The translations under genes were made by a program, and so were the position numbers. From Dryas octopetala (taxonomy: Eukaryota; Streptophyta; Magnoliopsida; Rosales; Rosaceae): 64,000 nt of DNA. Below, piece by piece: positions 11,101-21,923 of this stretch. The stretch is taken from positions 2,172,501-2,236,500 of the forward strand of contig OY992840.1 of NCBI GenBank assembly GCA_963921425.1. Reading direction: 5' to 3'. Position 1 is the stretch's first letter. Each line of letters starts with the position of its first letter. The notes below the pieces were generated by a model. The model was not told the origin of the DNA, did no database searches, and saw only the letters and a program-made list of their open reading frames with translations.

Positions 11101-11900
11101 GGGCAAAAGCTACCACTAAATGTAGGCGGAGCTAGTCTACTTAAACTCTATGGTTTCATATACTTATACTCTACGGTTTCATATACTTATAACTATATGT
11201 ATATGTGTTAGTAATTGTCAATTCAAGTATTAATTTCTTGACAAACAAATTCTGTTTGAAATGCTTAAAAATGATTTTAATCTTGGTCATTAAATTAGTA
11301 TGCTATCAATCATTTACCCAAACTTCTTGTTCTTCATTAATCTTAAAGGGCTGTCTAATTGAAAAAGAAACTCAACATGGTAAGACATGTTGATGACTTC
11401 AACTTGCTTAATCAATTTGAAAACCATTCCTTTACCTAAAATAAAATCAGATTACACCTAGAATGTTTCTAAAGGGTTTTAATAATTGGTAATAATCCTA
11501 GGAAAACATGAACTGATTTCTTCACTCAATGATCTCACATGACCTCGAGGGAAACTGTTTTAAGAAAGTGTTTACACCATAATTTGGTATTAGGCCAAAG
11601 ACATGGCCAAACCCCAAATTCAATAAAGCCCAATGACCAGACCCAGTTCATGTTAAGATATGAGCCCAATCTTTGAGTAAGTCACCACGTGTTGCTCAAA
11701 TAAAGGTGCCGCATGGAATCAAGAATCACAAGTGCTATTTTTGGCCGAGAATAGCTTCATCAAATCCCTGCTGAGCAACAAACCACCAGGACAACAAAAG
11801 GGTCTTTTTTTGTCAGAAGTTAGAGTTACCAACGAATGTCAAGTGATGGAGTGTAGACAGTATTAATACGGATCCCAAGAAGCAAAATAATGGCTCCAAG
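11101..11900. other. unassigned AT-rich stretch
   Basis: No gene, terminal repeat or RNA gene is recognised here. It lies between two related LTR-like copies and may be internal sequence of the same element. Confidence 0.3.
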
Positions 11901-12981
11901 TTAAGTAAAAGCCTTTGATTGGTTATTGGGCTATTTAGCCTAAAACCTTAGGCTAAACACTCAATTAAAAGCCTCTTGGGAAACCAAAACAAATTTATGG
12001 AATTTCATTTATTTAAATGCTTTATTTGAAATTATGAACCTTATTTATTTTCATATACTTATGCTGATTTCGGAATTGAGGCAAATGCACACTTATATTT
12101 GCCTAAAATGATTTAATTGCTTATACTTGATTAATTGGATGATAAACAAAACTTTGTTCATTCAATTGGAAATGTCAAGGAATTTGTATGTTTCTATTTT
12201 ATCCAAAAATTGTTTTAAGGCACATAATTTAAGTAACATGATTTTAATTAATCAATTGGTTACTTAAGTGACCATTTTCGGATCACACATACACACCCTT
12301 GCTTGTGTTTGTGACTTATAATTTGTTTAGAAATAGGATTTGATAACTAGGAATACCAATGGTTGAAAATTGACTTTAAAATCCTATTTTATTTGACCAA
12401 CCTAGATCACTAGGGCTAGAAACCTAGATTACTTGAGTAAGAGATTAAAATGATGACTTTTGCATGGCATGAAAGTCATAATATGGGCTGGAGATGAGAT
12501 GGATTTTCGGCCAAAGGTAAATAAAATCCAATAAAAAGCCATGATGGATTTTATTTAATTGACTTAGTTAAGTCAAAGTCTTTGATTGGTTATTGGGCTA
12601 TTTAGTCTAGAGTCTTAGGCTAAACACTCAATTAAAAGCCTCTTGGGAAACCAAAAGCCATGACAAACAGCTCAAAGCTTTGTCAGAAACCTTTTTCACG
12701 TAAGATAGGATGTGACTCTTCAGTTTTCCCTCCAACAGACACAAGAACTCCTTTTATAAAACCAACTCTTGTTCAGACCAAGGAACCCACGAAAATTCTA
12801 AGTTTTACAGAGAAAAAGAGTGAGAGAAAGAAAGAGAACAAGAGAAGAAGAAGAGGAAGGCCAAACCGAAGGGAGAGAGGAAGGAGTTCGACTTGCATTA
12901 TTCTTTGGGAAACTCAGCAATAATTGGTAAGAACCCTCATCCTACCCTCTAAGTTTATTTTCAATATCCTCATACCTTGTT
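11901..12981. repeat. second LTR-like copy with an internal direct repeat
   Basis: Related to the copy at 6100-6749 plus 9550-9900: it shares the block around GCCTCTTGGGAAACC and the TATA-like CTTTTATAAAACC near 12755. About 80 bp around that block occur twice, near 11912-11990 and 12578-12656, about 666 bp apart. The right part is cut by the Tat-type LTR at 12982. No gene is seen. Confidence 0.5.
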
Positions 12982-13700
12982 TGTTGATGCTCAAAAATGG
13001 TAGAGCAGTCAACGTCGAGTGAAACCACGCGGGCCCGTTGACCTACCACTGAGTGGATGACATGTCGAAGTGGGGTAAGAACGGGTAACTGGGTCCAACT
13101 AGTGAATAGTGGGGAAAGAATAGTATCCAAAGCACCCTGCGCAAATACACAAAAGTGAGCGGGAAGAGCACTGGTGTGGTATCGGCCGAAGCTCCTCCGA
13201 CGCTCAAGTCAGTGTTCAGAGAATCTGTGAGCAGAGTGAGTGAATAGTATAATCTTGATTGAATTGTCCTTTTGTGACAAGAAAGTACCTCTTTTATAGT
13301 ACTTTTGGAAGAGTGTCAACCAATCCGGTGATGACACGTGTCCATTGTGATGACTTGCACTGTAGGAGCGCCACGTGTCACCTATCTCGAGGATCCGAGT
13401 GAGTTGACACGGGTCGGGGGCTCAGGAGGCTTGAGCTTGGGAGGCCGGAACCTAAGAGGCCAGAGCCTAGGGGGCCGGAGCCTATGAGGCCGGAGCCTAG
13501 GAAGCCGGAGCCTAGGGGGCCGGAGCCTAGGAGGTCAGGGGCTAGGAGCCCCGGAAGGGCTTGGTCTTTGGGCCTAGGAAGCTGATGCCTAAAAGCCCAT
13601 AAGCCTAGAAGGGGCTTAGCTTCTGGGCCTAGGCCCAAACAACATGATGTTAAGCCTTGTGTGACTTGTCGTTATGCCTAGATGATTAATCATACGAACA
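12982..13700 (-). repeat. Tat-type gypsy LTR
   Basis: A 719-bp LTR on the minus strand with TGTT...AACA ends. On the minus strand a TATA-like TATAAAAGAGG lies near 13295. The sequence right of 13700 reads on the minus strand as a purine-rich tract (ACTTGGGGGACTTC), as expected just upstream of a 3' LTR. It is therefore taken as the 3' LTR of a minus-strand gypsy element whose partner LTR is not in the window. The Tat assignment is an inference, supported by the antisense gene that follows. Confidence 0.6.
13430..13555. repeat. GCCGGAGCCTAGG minisatellite
   Basis: About seven degenerate copies of an 18-bp unit built on GGCCGGAGCCTAGG lie inside the U3 part of the Tat-type LTR. Confidence 0.85.
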
Positions 13701-15250
13701 GAAGTCCCCCAAGTTTCCGAGCAAAAGATACTTCTTGGTTGGGAACTTTGTACACAAAAAAAGTCTGAGCAGAACGACAAGTAACCACATACTTGTTCCT
13801 GCTTAAGATACTGTCCAGAACTCCCCCAAGTTCCTTAGCAAGAAAAGCTGTACTGTAAGAAAGCTTGGGGGGTTATATATGGGAGATCCCTTTTTTTTTT
13901 TTTTTTTTTTTTTTTTGAATTTCTGATCACCTTGTATTCCGAGCAGTAGACGCTTCGCGAAATCTCAGTGAATCCCGTCTGATTTAATGGTGGGATGTTG
14001 TCCTTTGTGAATGAGATTCTGGAATGAAGTGGTAGAGTCCAAATATAAAATACCCACCCCAAATCTTACACTTGGTACTGTAGAAATATTTTGGAGAGAG
14101 AGAGATATTAAAAATAACTCAAACAGCTGTGATTGGAAACTAAAGCAGAGAGAGGCTGCTCGGGTGAGAGTTGTGAGGGGAGGCTTACTGAGCTTGGGGC
14201 GCTCGGGCCGGAAGATTCGGAGTGGCCGGAGCTGCTCAGGTCGCGAGGGGGAAAGCTCGGGTCGGGGGGGAAAGTGCTCGAATCGGGGTGCTCGGGTCGG
14301 AGTGGAGGGCTCGGGTCAGAGTGGTGCGCGCTCGGGCCGGAGGGAAGGTGTGTGCTCAGGCCGGATTCGGGACAGGTGAGCGGCGGGGAGTGGGCGATCT
14401 TGCTCGGCTCGCCTTGGGTTGCGCAGGAGGGGCCGGAGGGGGGGGCTGGTCGGGTCGGATCGACGCGAGGAAGCGGGTGCGTAGCGGGCAGACGCTCGGA
14501 TCGGCACTGGTCGGGTGTTCTGATCACGCAGGGGGCGGCTTGGCTCGGGGTGGTCTGTTCTGGAGGGGCGGCGCGGCTCGAGGTGGGGGTGTGTGGCTCG
14601 GGTGTGTGCTGTTTGGCTCGGGTGGGTGCACCGGGGGGGGCTGTGGTGTGCCCGGACCGGTGGTGTGCTTGGCCGGGGTTGATTCGGGTGCTCGGAAGCT
14701 CGGGTGCTCGGGCCGGAGGTGTGGTGGGCGGGCAGCAGCTTGGGCTGCTCGGATCAACGCGGATCGGGCTGCTTGTTTCGAGTGCTTTGAGGTAGGCAAT
14801 TCAAAATTCTTCCTAGCCAATTGATTTGTCGTTGTTGACTTGGAAAAATTGAGAACTGTGAGAAATTGTAGTCGTCTGGCCCGGTGCGGACTTTGGAATT
14901 CTGATTGTGAATTTTTGGACAATGTGAGTAGGGGCAGGTGGAGGTGCAGGTGGGTATGAACCTTGCCGAGCACTGGGTAGGCGACACGCCTTCATTTTTG
15001 GACTTTGTAATTTATTGGGTGTTGTGTTTTTGGCCAGGTACATAGGAGACAAGATAAGTGGGTTGGAACCCGTCTGAGCTGTTGGAGCCGCGGAATACAG
15101 GTAAAGGCTTGGGTTTTTATTGCTTTTCTCCTTAAATTGATATTATGAATATTGGCTTTGATAAATGATTGGTGGCTGATCATGTGAAAGGGTGATAGAG
15201 TGAATGTTGTCAAATTGGGGGTATAAGAGCACATACGGGGGGTGGGAAAC
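13701..15250 (+). other. GC-rich leader region before an element-borne gene
   Basis: The first bases are a polypurine tract on the minus strand. A poly-T run follows near 13891. About 14150-14750 is strongly GC-rich with many degenerate copies of GCTCGGGTCGG. Long overlapping frames there are a by-product of that composition and no protein family is recognised. The stretch probably holds the leader and promoter of the gene at 15256. Confidence 0.4.
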
Positions 15251-15255
15251 CAGTA

Positions 15256-16575
15256 TTGATCTGCTATGTCCATGGTGTTGTCTTGGTGTTCCGAGCACTT
15301 CTCATCTTGATTTGTGGTTTGTCTTGGATGGGCAGGTGCGTTGGGGTCGGAAATTCCATGGCTTCTTCAGACGATAACAGTTCCATGGACGAGGGGGAGT
15401 CTGATCGAGCGTCCACAAGTGATGGGACGCCGATGAGACCAAATATGCCTCGACCCCGGATGGGGTGTGGAAACATGGGGGTGGGCAAAGTGCTCAAGAC
15501 CGTCCAGGAGAGCTTGTCCATGGTGATGGAAAGTGAAGAAAAAGGCACTGGTAGTGAGGACAGCGATGATGGAGAGACGCCCACCAGTTGTGGTGATATG
15601 GGTAGGCACATTGTGCTTAGGACATACTGGTCCGTGGATGGGTTGTGTGAGAACAGGATGAAGGAGGAGGAGCTTGAAAAATTGAGGGTGGAGTTCCGAA
15701 TTCCCGATTATATCCATCTGAGCCTCCCGGGAGAGGGTGATGTCTTGAGTGACCCGCCGGAGGGGCATATTTTGTGTTTTGCCAAGAGTTTTCACCATGG
15801 GTTTAGACTTCCTCTCTACCCCTATTTCCAGTATATGTTAAGGAAGTTAGGAATTGCACCAGCTCAACTGACGCCCAATAGTTGGAGAACATTAATTAGG
15901 TTGTATGTGTTGTTCCGGGATGAGGGGTATGGTGCCCCGAGTATGGCTCAATTCTCACACTTGTTTGAAATTAAGTCGAGTCCCAATTTGCGAGGGTGGG
16001 TGTACTGCTCGCAGTTGGCAAACGGGCAGTTCACCGATGGTATAACTCGCCAAATACAGGTGGGCCACCCAGACGCTCATAAGGATTGGAAGAAAAAATG
16101 GTTTTTGCGAGTGGAGCCTAGGAATTCGACCGGAGTGAGAGGATGACCATAAATAGAGTGCCGACGAATTTCCACATAATAGATTGTCTGGTTGAGCCGA
16201 TGCATTGTCTGTGTATATTTGGAGTATTATTTGATGTTGTGTTTGTACTAATAGTAGTCTTTTGTTGTTTGTTTTTGCAGGAGGTGAGTGGGAGAGGCTT
16301 CCATTCTCGGAGGATAGTGTGGAAGAGGTGCGTAGGGTGCTTAGTCGACCCGCCCGAAAGTTGAGCGCTGCATACCTCTTGTCTCCTGAGAAGTTGGCCA
16401 AATACGGCTTCGGAGCCCCGGGTGAGTTTTTGTACTTCCCTTCTTGAAGTGTTGGTTGACGAGAGAATAACTTGTGCTCATTGATTTTGTTGGTCTTACA
16501 GTGAAGATGGCCAATACAAAGAAAACAAGTAGACCAGTTGGTCCTGCCCCGAGCTCCACTCTGTTTTTCCTCTTT
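15256..16575 (+). pseudogene. element-borne gene with putative gypsy-type transposon domain (Transposase_28-like)
   Basis: The first long frame (15256-16146, probable start at 15358, MASSDDNSSMDEGESD) has an acidic serine-rich N-terminus. A region from about residue 170 contains GFRLPLYPYFQYMLRKLGIA and AQLTPNSWRTLIRLYVLF. This pattern matches, from memory, the plant family 'putative gypsy type transposon' (PF04195). A further exon-like segment (EWERLPFSEDSVEEV, about 16283-16420) is bounded by AG and GT. The gene is antisense to the adjacent Tat-type LTR, like the antisense gene of the larger Tat element. It is incomplete on the right and is treated as a fossil. Confidence 0.6.
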
Positions 16576-16599
16576 CTGTAACTATCTCTCACTCAGTTT

Positions 16600-17260
16600 T
16601 TTTTTTCTCTCTGTCTCTGATCTGAACGAGTTGTCTTCCCGGGTTTCCGAGGTAATTAAAATGAAACATTTCACTCACTAACATTTCAAACATTTCGGAG
16701 CTCGTGGCCGGAGAAGGGAGGGAGGTGGGTGGGTCACTGAGTTGGGTGGCCGATGCGGGAAAGGAGGAAGGAGGAGGGCTCGGGCCTGGGGTTAGGCTGG
16801 GGTTTCGGGGAGAGAGAGAGGAGAGGGGTCGGGTGGGTCGCCAACGTGGTGGGTGGGGTTGGCGGCAAGGTGGCTGGGGTCGGAGGGGTGGGTGGCTGGG
16901 GTTGGGTGGGTCTCGGAGGGAGGGGTGGGAGGCGGAGGGAGGGGCTGCAATTTTTCTTTATTTTTTTGTTTTTTTTTAATTTAATTGTTTTGTTTTTAGT
17001 TTTTTTAAATAATTATTTCATTTTTTAAAGTTTATTTTATTTTTTATTATTTTTTTGTCCACGTGGCATTTTTCTAAGGGTATGTCAGTGTGCCACGTAG
17101 GCATTTAACGGCCTCCCCAACGGAATAGTTACGGAGGTACATGGGTGTGCAAAATCAGTAGTTAAGGTACCTCTGAGCAACTTTTTTTTATTGGGGTACT
17201 CAAGTGAACAAGGGTGGTTAGTTGAGGTACTTTTGTGTAATTTGCCCTTAAATAAAATAT
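16600..17260. mobile_element. truncated Mutator-like terminus
   Basis: A G-rich segment (16700-16950) is followed by T-rich sequence and a terminal stretch with GTGCCACGTAGGCATTTAACGG and repeated GAGGTAC motifs, ending near TAATTTGCCCTT. The arrangement mirrors the right arm of the element at 17620-19131, including the GGCCGGAGA...GGAGGTGGGTGGGT block. The left inverted repeat was not found. Confidence 0.45.
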
Positions 17261-17619
17261 TGTTTCATTAAAAGGATATTTAATGAAATTTCTCTTATAT
17301 AAGTGTATACAAATAGCAATACTCAGACTAAAATTGTAAAACAAAAATGATCTACGAACTTTATTGTGATTTTTAATTTGGTCAATTACTATAGAAAGTG
17401 TCAATTTAGTTTACAAATTTTTTCAAATTGTACCAAAGAAATCAAAGTTAACTTCCATCTAAAAAATTAATGGATATACTAGTCATGTGCACAACATGTG
17501 ATTGCATTTTCAGCGGTATTTCAGTCCATTCATCACATTTTGGCTTAAATTTTTTTATGAAAGTTATTTGTACTATTTTGATATAACTTGATAAATTTGT
17601 GAACCAAATTGATATGTTT
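17261..17619. other. AT-rich spacer between Mutator-like pieces
   Basis: AT-rich, with no coding or RNA feature. Its last part (TGAACCAAATTGATATGTTT) looks like the edge of another terminal repeat. This is weak. Confidence 0.3.
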
Positions 17620-17838
17620 TATAGTTAAATCAAGGGTTAATTTCATTTATATACCTCAACTATACATCACTTATCAACTGGGTACCTCTGGTTCAAAAAC
17701 TTTCATTCGGGTACTTCAACTTCAATATTTCGTCAATTTGGTACCTCCGTTAGTCTGACCATTAGGAAGACCATTAAATGCCTACGTGGCGCTGACGTGG
17801 CACACGCGGACCTACCACTAAACGTGGACTTGTCTTTT
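17620..17838 (+). repeat. left terminal inverted repeat of the MULE
   Basis: Inverted copy of 18915-19131. Starts TATAGTTAAATCAAG and continues into TTAATTTCATTTATATACC. Confidence 0.8.
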
Positions 17839-18049
17839 AGAAATAGCCAAATGTACAAAAATTAATCAAAAAATCAAAAAACCCATTAAAATTATATTAA
17901 ATAGAAAAAAAAAGACAAAAAAAAATAAATAAAATAAACTAGCCCCCGCTGCCCGACTTCACCTCCCTACCCAGTCCCCTCCCTCCCTCCCCCTTCCTCC
18001 CCGCCACTCCCCCCACCCCACCTCACCCCACCTCACCCAGCCCTTTCCC

Positions 18050-18140
18050 TCCCCCCAGCACCTGACCACCAAACCAGCGCCAGCGACCCACCTCCCTCCC
18101 CCCAGCACCCAACCACCAAATCAGCGCCGGCGACCCACCC
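18050..18140. repeat. short direct repeat in the MULE interior
   Basis: A roughly 45-bp unit containing CCCCAGCACC and ACCACCAAA occurs twice in tandem with few differences. Confidence 0.6.
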
Positions 18141-18914
18141 CATCCCCTCCCTCCTTCCCCGCGCTCCGACCCACCCTATCCCACCCATCCCCTCCTTCCC
18201 TCCCTCCCCCCGCTCCGACCCACCCCTCCCACCCATCGTTCCGACCCGCCCCCCCCCTCCCGCTCCGACTCGTCCCCTCCCTCCCTCCTCCAACCCACCT
18301 ACCCACCCACCCACCCACCTACCTATCCCCACCCAGTCACACCTCCCACCCACCCAGCCCAATCCCTCCTCCTCCACCCATCCGCCACTGGGATTATGAT
18401 TGACGATTTTGGTTTGTTTTTGTTGGTTTTTGTTTTGAATTAGATTAATTGCTTATTGGGTTTTGGTTGTTGTGGTTGGAAAGCGGGAGGTGAGAGAGAG
18501 ACGAGAGATATAAGATTGAGGAGGGGCTGGGTTGGGGACGGGGGCTGGGTGTAGGGTGGTGGTGGGGATGGAAGCCGAGCTCGCGGAGCAACTAGCCGTT
18601 GTCGTCGAGGCAGGAAACCGAGCTCGCGAAGCAGCTGGAGTGAGAGGGAAAAAGAGTGACAAAGAGAAAGAGATAGAGTGAGAGATAGAGAGATGCGGCC
18701 GGGAGAAGGTTGCCGACGCGGGGGAGGGGGTTGCTGGCCAGTGGCCGGAGAGGGGGAAGGAGGTGGGTGGGTTGGGTCAGCGATGCGATTGAGGGGGAGG
18801 GATGAGAGTTTATGTTTGCCTTTTTTTTTTTTTTTCAAAATTCAATAATCTTTTTTTCTATTTTATATCATTTTTATTGATTTTTTTATTATTTTTTGTT
18901 CATGTGGCTTTTTT

Positions 18915-19131
18915 AAAGACAAGTCAATGTTTAGTGGTGGTTCCGCGTGTGCCACGTCAGCGCCACGTAGGCATTTAATGGTCTTCGTAACGGTCAGACT
19001 AACAGAGGTATTAAGTTGACGAAATATTGAAGTTGAAGTACCCGAATAAAAGTTTTTGAACAAGGGATACCCAGTTGATAAGTGATGTATAGTTGAGGTA
19101 TATAAATGAAATTAACCTTGATTTAACTATA
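18915..19131 (-). repeat. right terminal inverted repeat of the MULE
   Basis: Inverted copy of 17620-17838. Ends TTGATTTAACTATA at 19131. Confidence 0.8.
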
Positions 19132-19704
19132 GGGTGTCTCGCATGTTCTACAGTACGACTCTCTAGACTCGCGCGTTCCACTCCTGTCCAGAGCGTGCTC
19201 TCTCCCACCTACAGTGGCAGAAAGTGATTTCTCTCTTCGTTTAGCTCTTGCAGCCTTGCTCTCTCTAATTTCTGTTCTAACTGTGAATCTCTCTTTCTTT
19301 GTTCTTACACTTGTTGTCTTCCTCTTCAAATCAAATTCTCCGATTTTCAACCGATGTGTTTTTTCCACATCTGTAAAAATTCAAATAATTACTGATAATT
19401 ACACTATTTTATTTGCAGGAATTTGATTGGGTTGAACTTGAGGCGTTTCCAATTTGATTGAGTATTAAGGAGAAGGAGAGACCTATTGCATTTGGTAATT
19501 TCAACCACATATCTGTTTTAAATTTCTTGCATTTCTTTTTTGAATATTTTTTAACACTGCAATTAGGGATTTTTCTCATTTTATGTGTTAACTCCCCCTC
19601 CCCAACTCCCAGTGCTTATAGAAAAAGAAAAGAAAGAAATTTAAGATTTATTTGATTTTCTTTTCTTTGTTCTCTGTCCCAAATCAGAATCTTTTGTGTG
19701 AACG
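19132..19704 (+). promoter_or_regulatory. presumed promoter and 5' UTR of the kinetochore gene
   Basis: CT-rich sequence from about 19190 fits a plant 5' leader. An AG-preceded boundary near 19419 (TTATTTGCAG) suggests an intron in the leader. No strong TATA box is seen. The MULE ends at 19131, so little native promoter may remain upstream. Confidence 0.4.
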
Positions 19705-21883
19705 ATGGGCACAAAGCAAATGGACTTGAAGAAATCCTTCAAGCTCGCTATACGTTCTCTACTCACTCCCTGTTCTAAGCAGGTTTCTTTCCTTTCAATT
19801 CCATCTTTTTAAGGTTGGGTTTGCTCAATTTTATGCATTTCTTTCTTGTTTCTGTCTGAAAACAAAAGGAATTTCGCAAAGCGTTTCCGAGTCTTACAAC
19901 TGCTGAGCAAGAATATCTTCATAGGCTTTTTATTCAGGTACATACGTCATTCAACAATCAACCTTGACATTTTTTTTTTCTCTGCAATTTAGAAGCAGAG
20001 ATTTGGATAGTGAATTCCCTATGTTATTCAAGTAGATATTTTATCTTGTTTTCAGTTTGAAATTCGAATTAATGTCCAACTGATTATTATATAAAAATTT
20101 TCAGGTCATCACTTCTTTTCATGGAAATATAGAGGTACGTCATTTCAATTTCCATTATTGAAAATGCATTCTTCTCTTGATTTCTTAAATGTTCTTATTA
20201 GAAGATCCAAAGATTGGAGGAATGGAATGCACTCGAGCTCTCATCAAGGCTAACATTATTTGATAGAAAGCCTACTTTAGATGACTTCTTGACTAGAATA
20301 AATAATTTTTACATTTTAGTAACCAAGCTATTTTTTGTGTTGTAACAAGTGTTTTCCAGAAAGTGCAACTTGAAACACAAACCATTTTGTAGGCTTTTTA
20401 GGGAACCAATTAATGCCATTGATCATGACTTTGTTGAAGGTGAAATCGTATCTCCACTTGCCTGGCTTATCCAACGAATGACCAAACTGTTTCCAAGCAC
20501 CGCTTTTAAATTTGAATCAAAGCAGCTGATAAGCTGAAAAGTTTTTGGAATCTCTCTCTTCCCCTTGCCTGTGCAAATAGACAAACTGGTCATGAGACGT
20601 GCCTTTTATCTCAACTTTATTATTCTTCTTTCGGCAGCAGAAACCATTTCCCAAAAGAAATATCAGATGAGTCTTCATAATCAGTTGTTCTGAAAGGTTT
20701 TGGGTGCTTCTTATAGTCTTCATGAATTTTATTTTCTTGAGATTTGATTCTGTTGTTAGATTGCATTCTCCATTACTGTACATTACACTTGATTTTTGTT
20801 TTTTTTAAATGATTCATTATAATGTATTTTGTAATTCTATAAGCTGAAATCTAAACAATTTCTCCTTTTAATTTTACAGGATGAGTTTCAGTCATTATGT
20901 CTTGAAACACAGGTATTCATGTTATTATTTTCCCTGTGATGTTAATGCACAGTTCCTTTAAACAACTTATGCGTCATTAGGATACAAATTATATCCTAAA
21001 TCAGAGAAGAGTAAATCGTAAGTCGTAACTGAGGGAGGTCACTCTGATCACCTCAAGAATACTGGCCAATGGTATCAAAATGCTATGGTTTACATTCTTT
21101 TGATAATAATATTTCATAACTTACAAATTTTGGTATTTTAGTAGAATAAATAGCTTAGATGATTTGTTTCCAGCAAAAGATGAGTCTGCTTTAGTGACTT
21201 TGTTGTTTGTTATCTTAGCATGGAACGATTGAAAGAAAACCTCATCCTATGGTATCTTGATGGGATTTAAGCAATGGAAAACAGAAGCAATATGTATTTT
21301 TCTTTTATTTTTTATTTTTTAAATTGTATATGCAAGTTTGAAATAGAAGTCCATGTTTGAATGGTTTCTAACTTTAATAATTTGATCCTCCAGTAATTTT
21401 AGACTTCCTCAGGATTGTGGATGCATTACATATGTTCTTTAGTGGTTATATGCATGTATGTGAACAAGGAGGTGGCAGTTTACTCTGTCAAGGAAATTTT
21501 AAAGCCTTTTTTAGATTTCTCTTTTTGGTTTTATTTTGGCATTGTTGAGTTTGCCTTGGATCCCTCGAGAGTGTATATAGCGTTCTGGTTGTTATTAAAA
21601 AGTTTTAATTGGGTCCTATAGTTGCTTTATTTGAGTCTTAACTTTTCACTTATTTATGAGTTTGTTTTTGTGGGGTTTATGTTAAAGTAATTGCAGTATC
21701 GTTGTAGAGTTACTATAGCAAGAAATGTTAACTCCTCTGGGTGAATTATCATCACCATTTAAGCTATTCCAGCTGTTAACAATAAAAAAATTTGCATATG
21801 CATTAGATGGTCATTTAATTGGACATTGGAAATGAAAATATTGAGGCATGCTTAGACACCTTGCATACCCTTGACATGTTTGA

Positions 21884-21923
<40 letters not shown>

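Larger units (their letters stand above)
17620..19131. mobile_element. Mutator-like (MULE) non-autonomous element with long TIRs
   Basis: The two ends are inverted copies of about 217 bp: 17620-17838 and 18915-19131. About 14 differences are seen by eye (roughly 93% identical). They include the motif GTGGCGCTGACGTGGCAC. Long TIRs without a transposase are typical of non-autonomous MULEs. The interior is C-rich on the left and G-rich on the right, with short frames that are compositional. No clear 8-10-bp target duplication was found, so the exact boundary may be a few bases off. It sits just upstream of the kinetochore gene. Confidence 0.7.

Noticed and set aside
14011-14973. Several overlapping glycine/arginine- or proline/serine-rich frames
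   Set aside because: The region is GC-rich with a degenerate GCTCGGGTCGG repeat. Such composition removes stop codons by chance, and no domain is recognised.
18033-18838. Glycine/tryptophan-rich and proline/serine-rich frames inside the MULE
   Set aside because: They come from C- or G-rich low-complexity sequence and look compositional, not like a captured gene.
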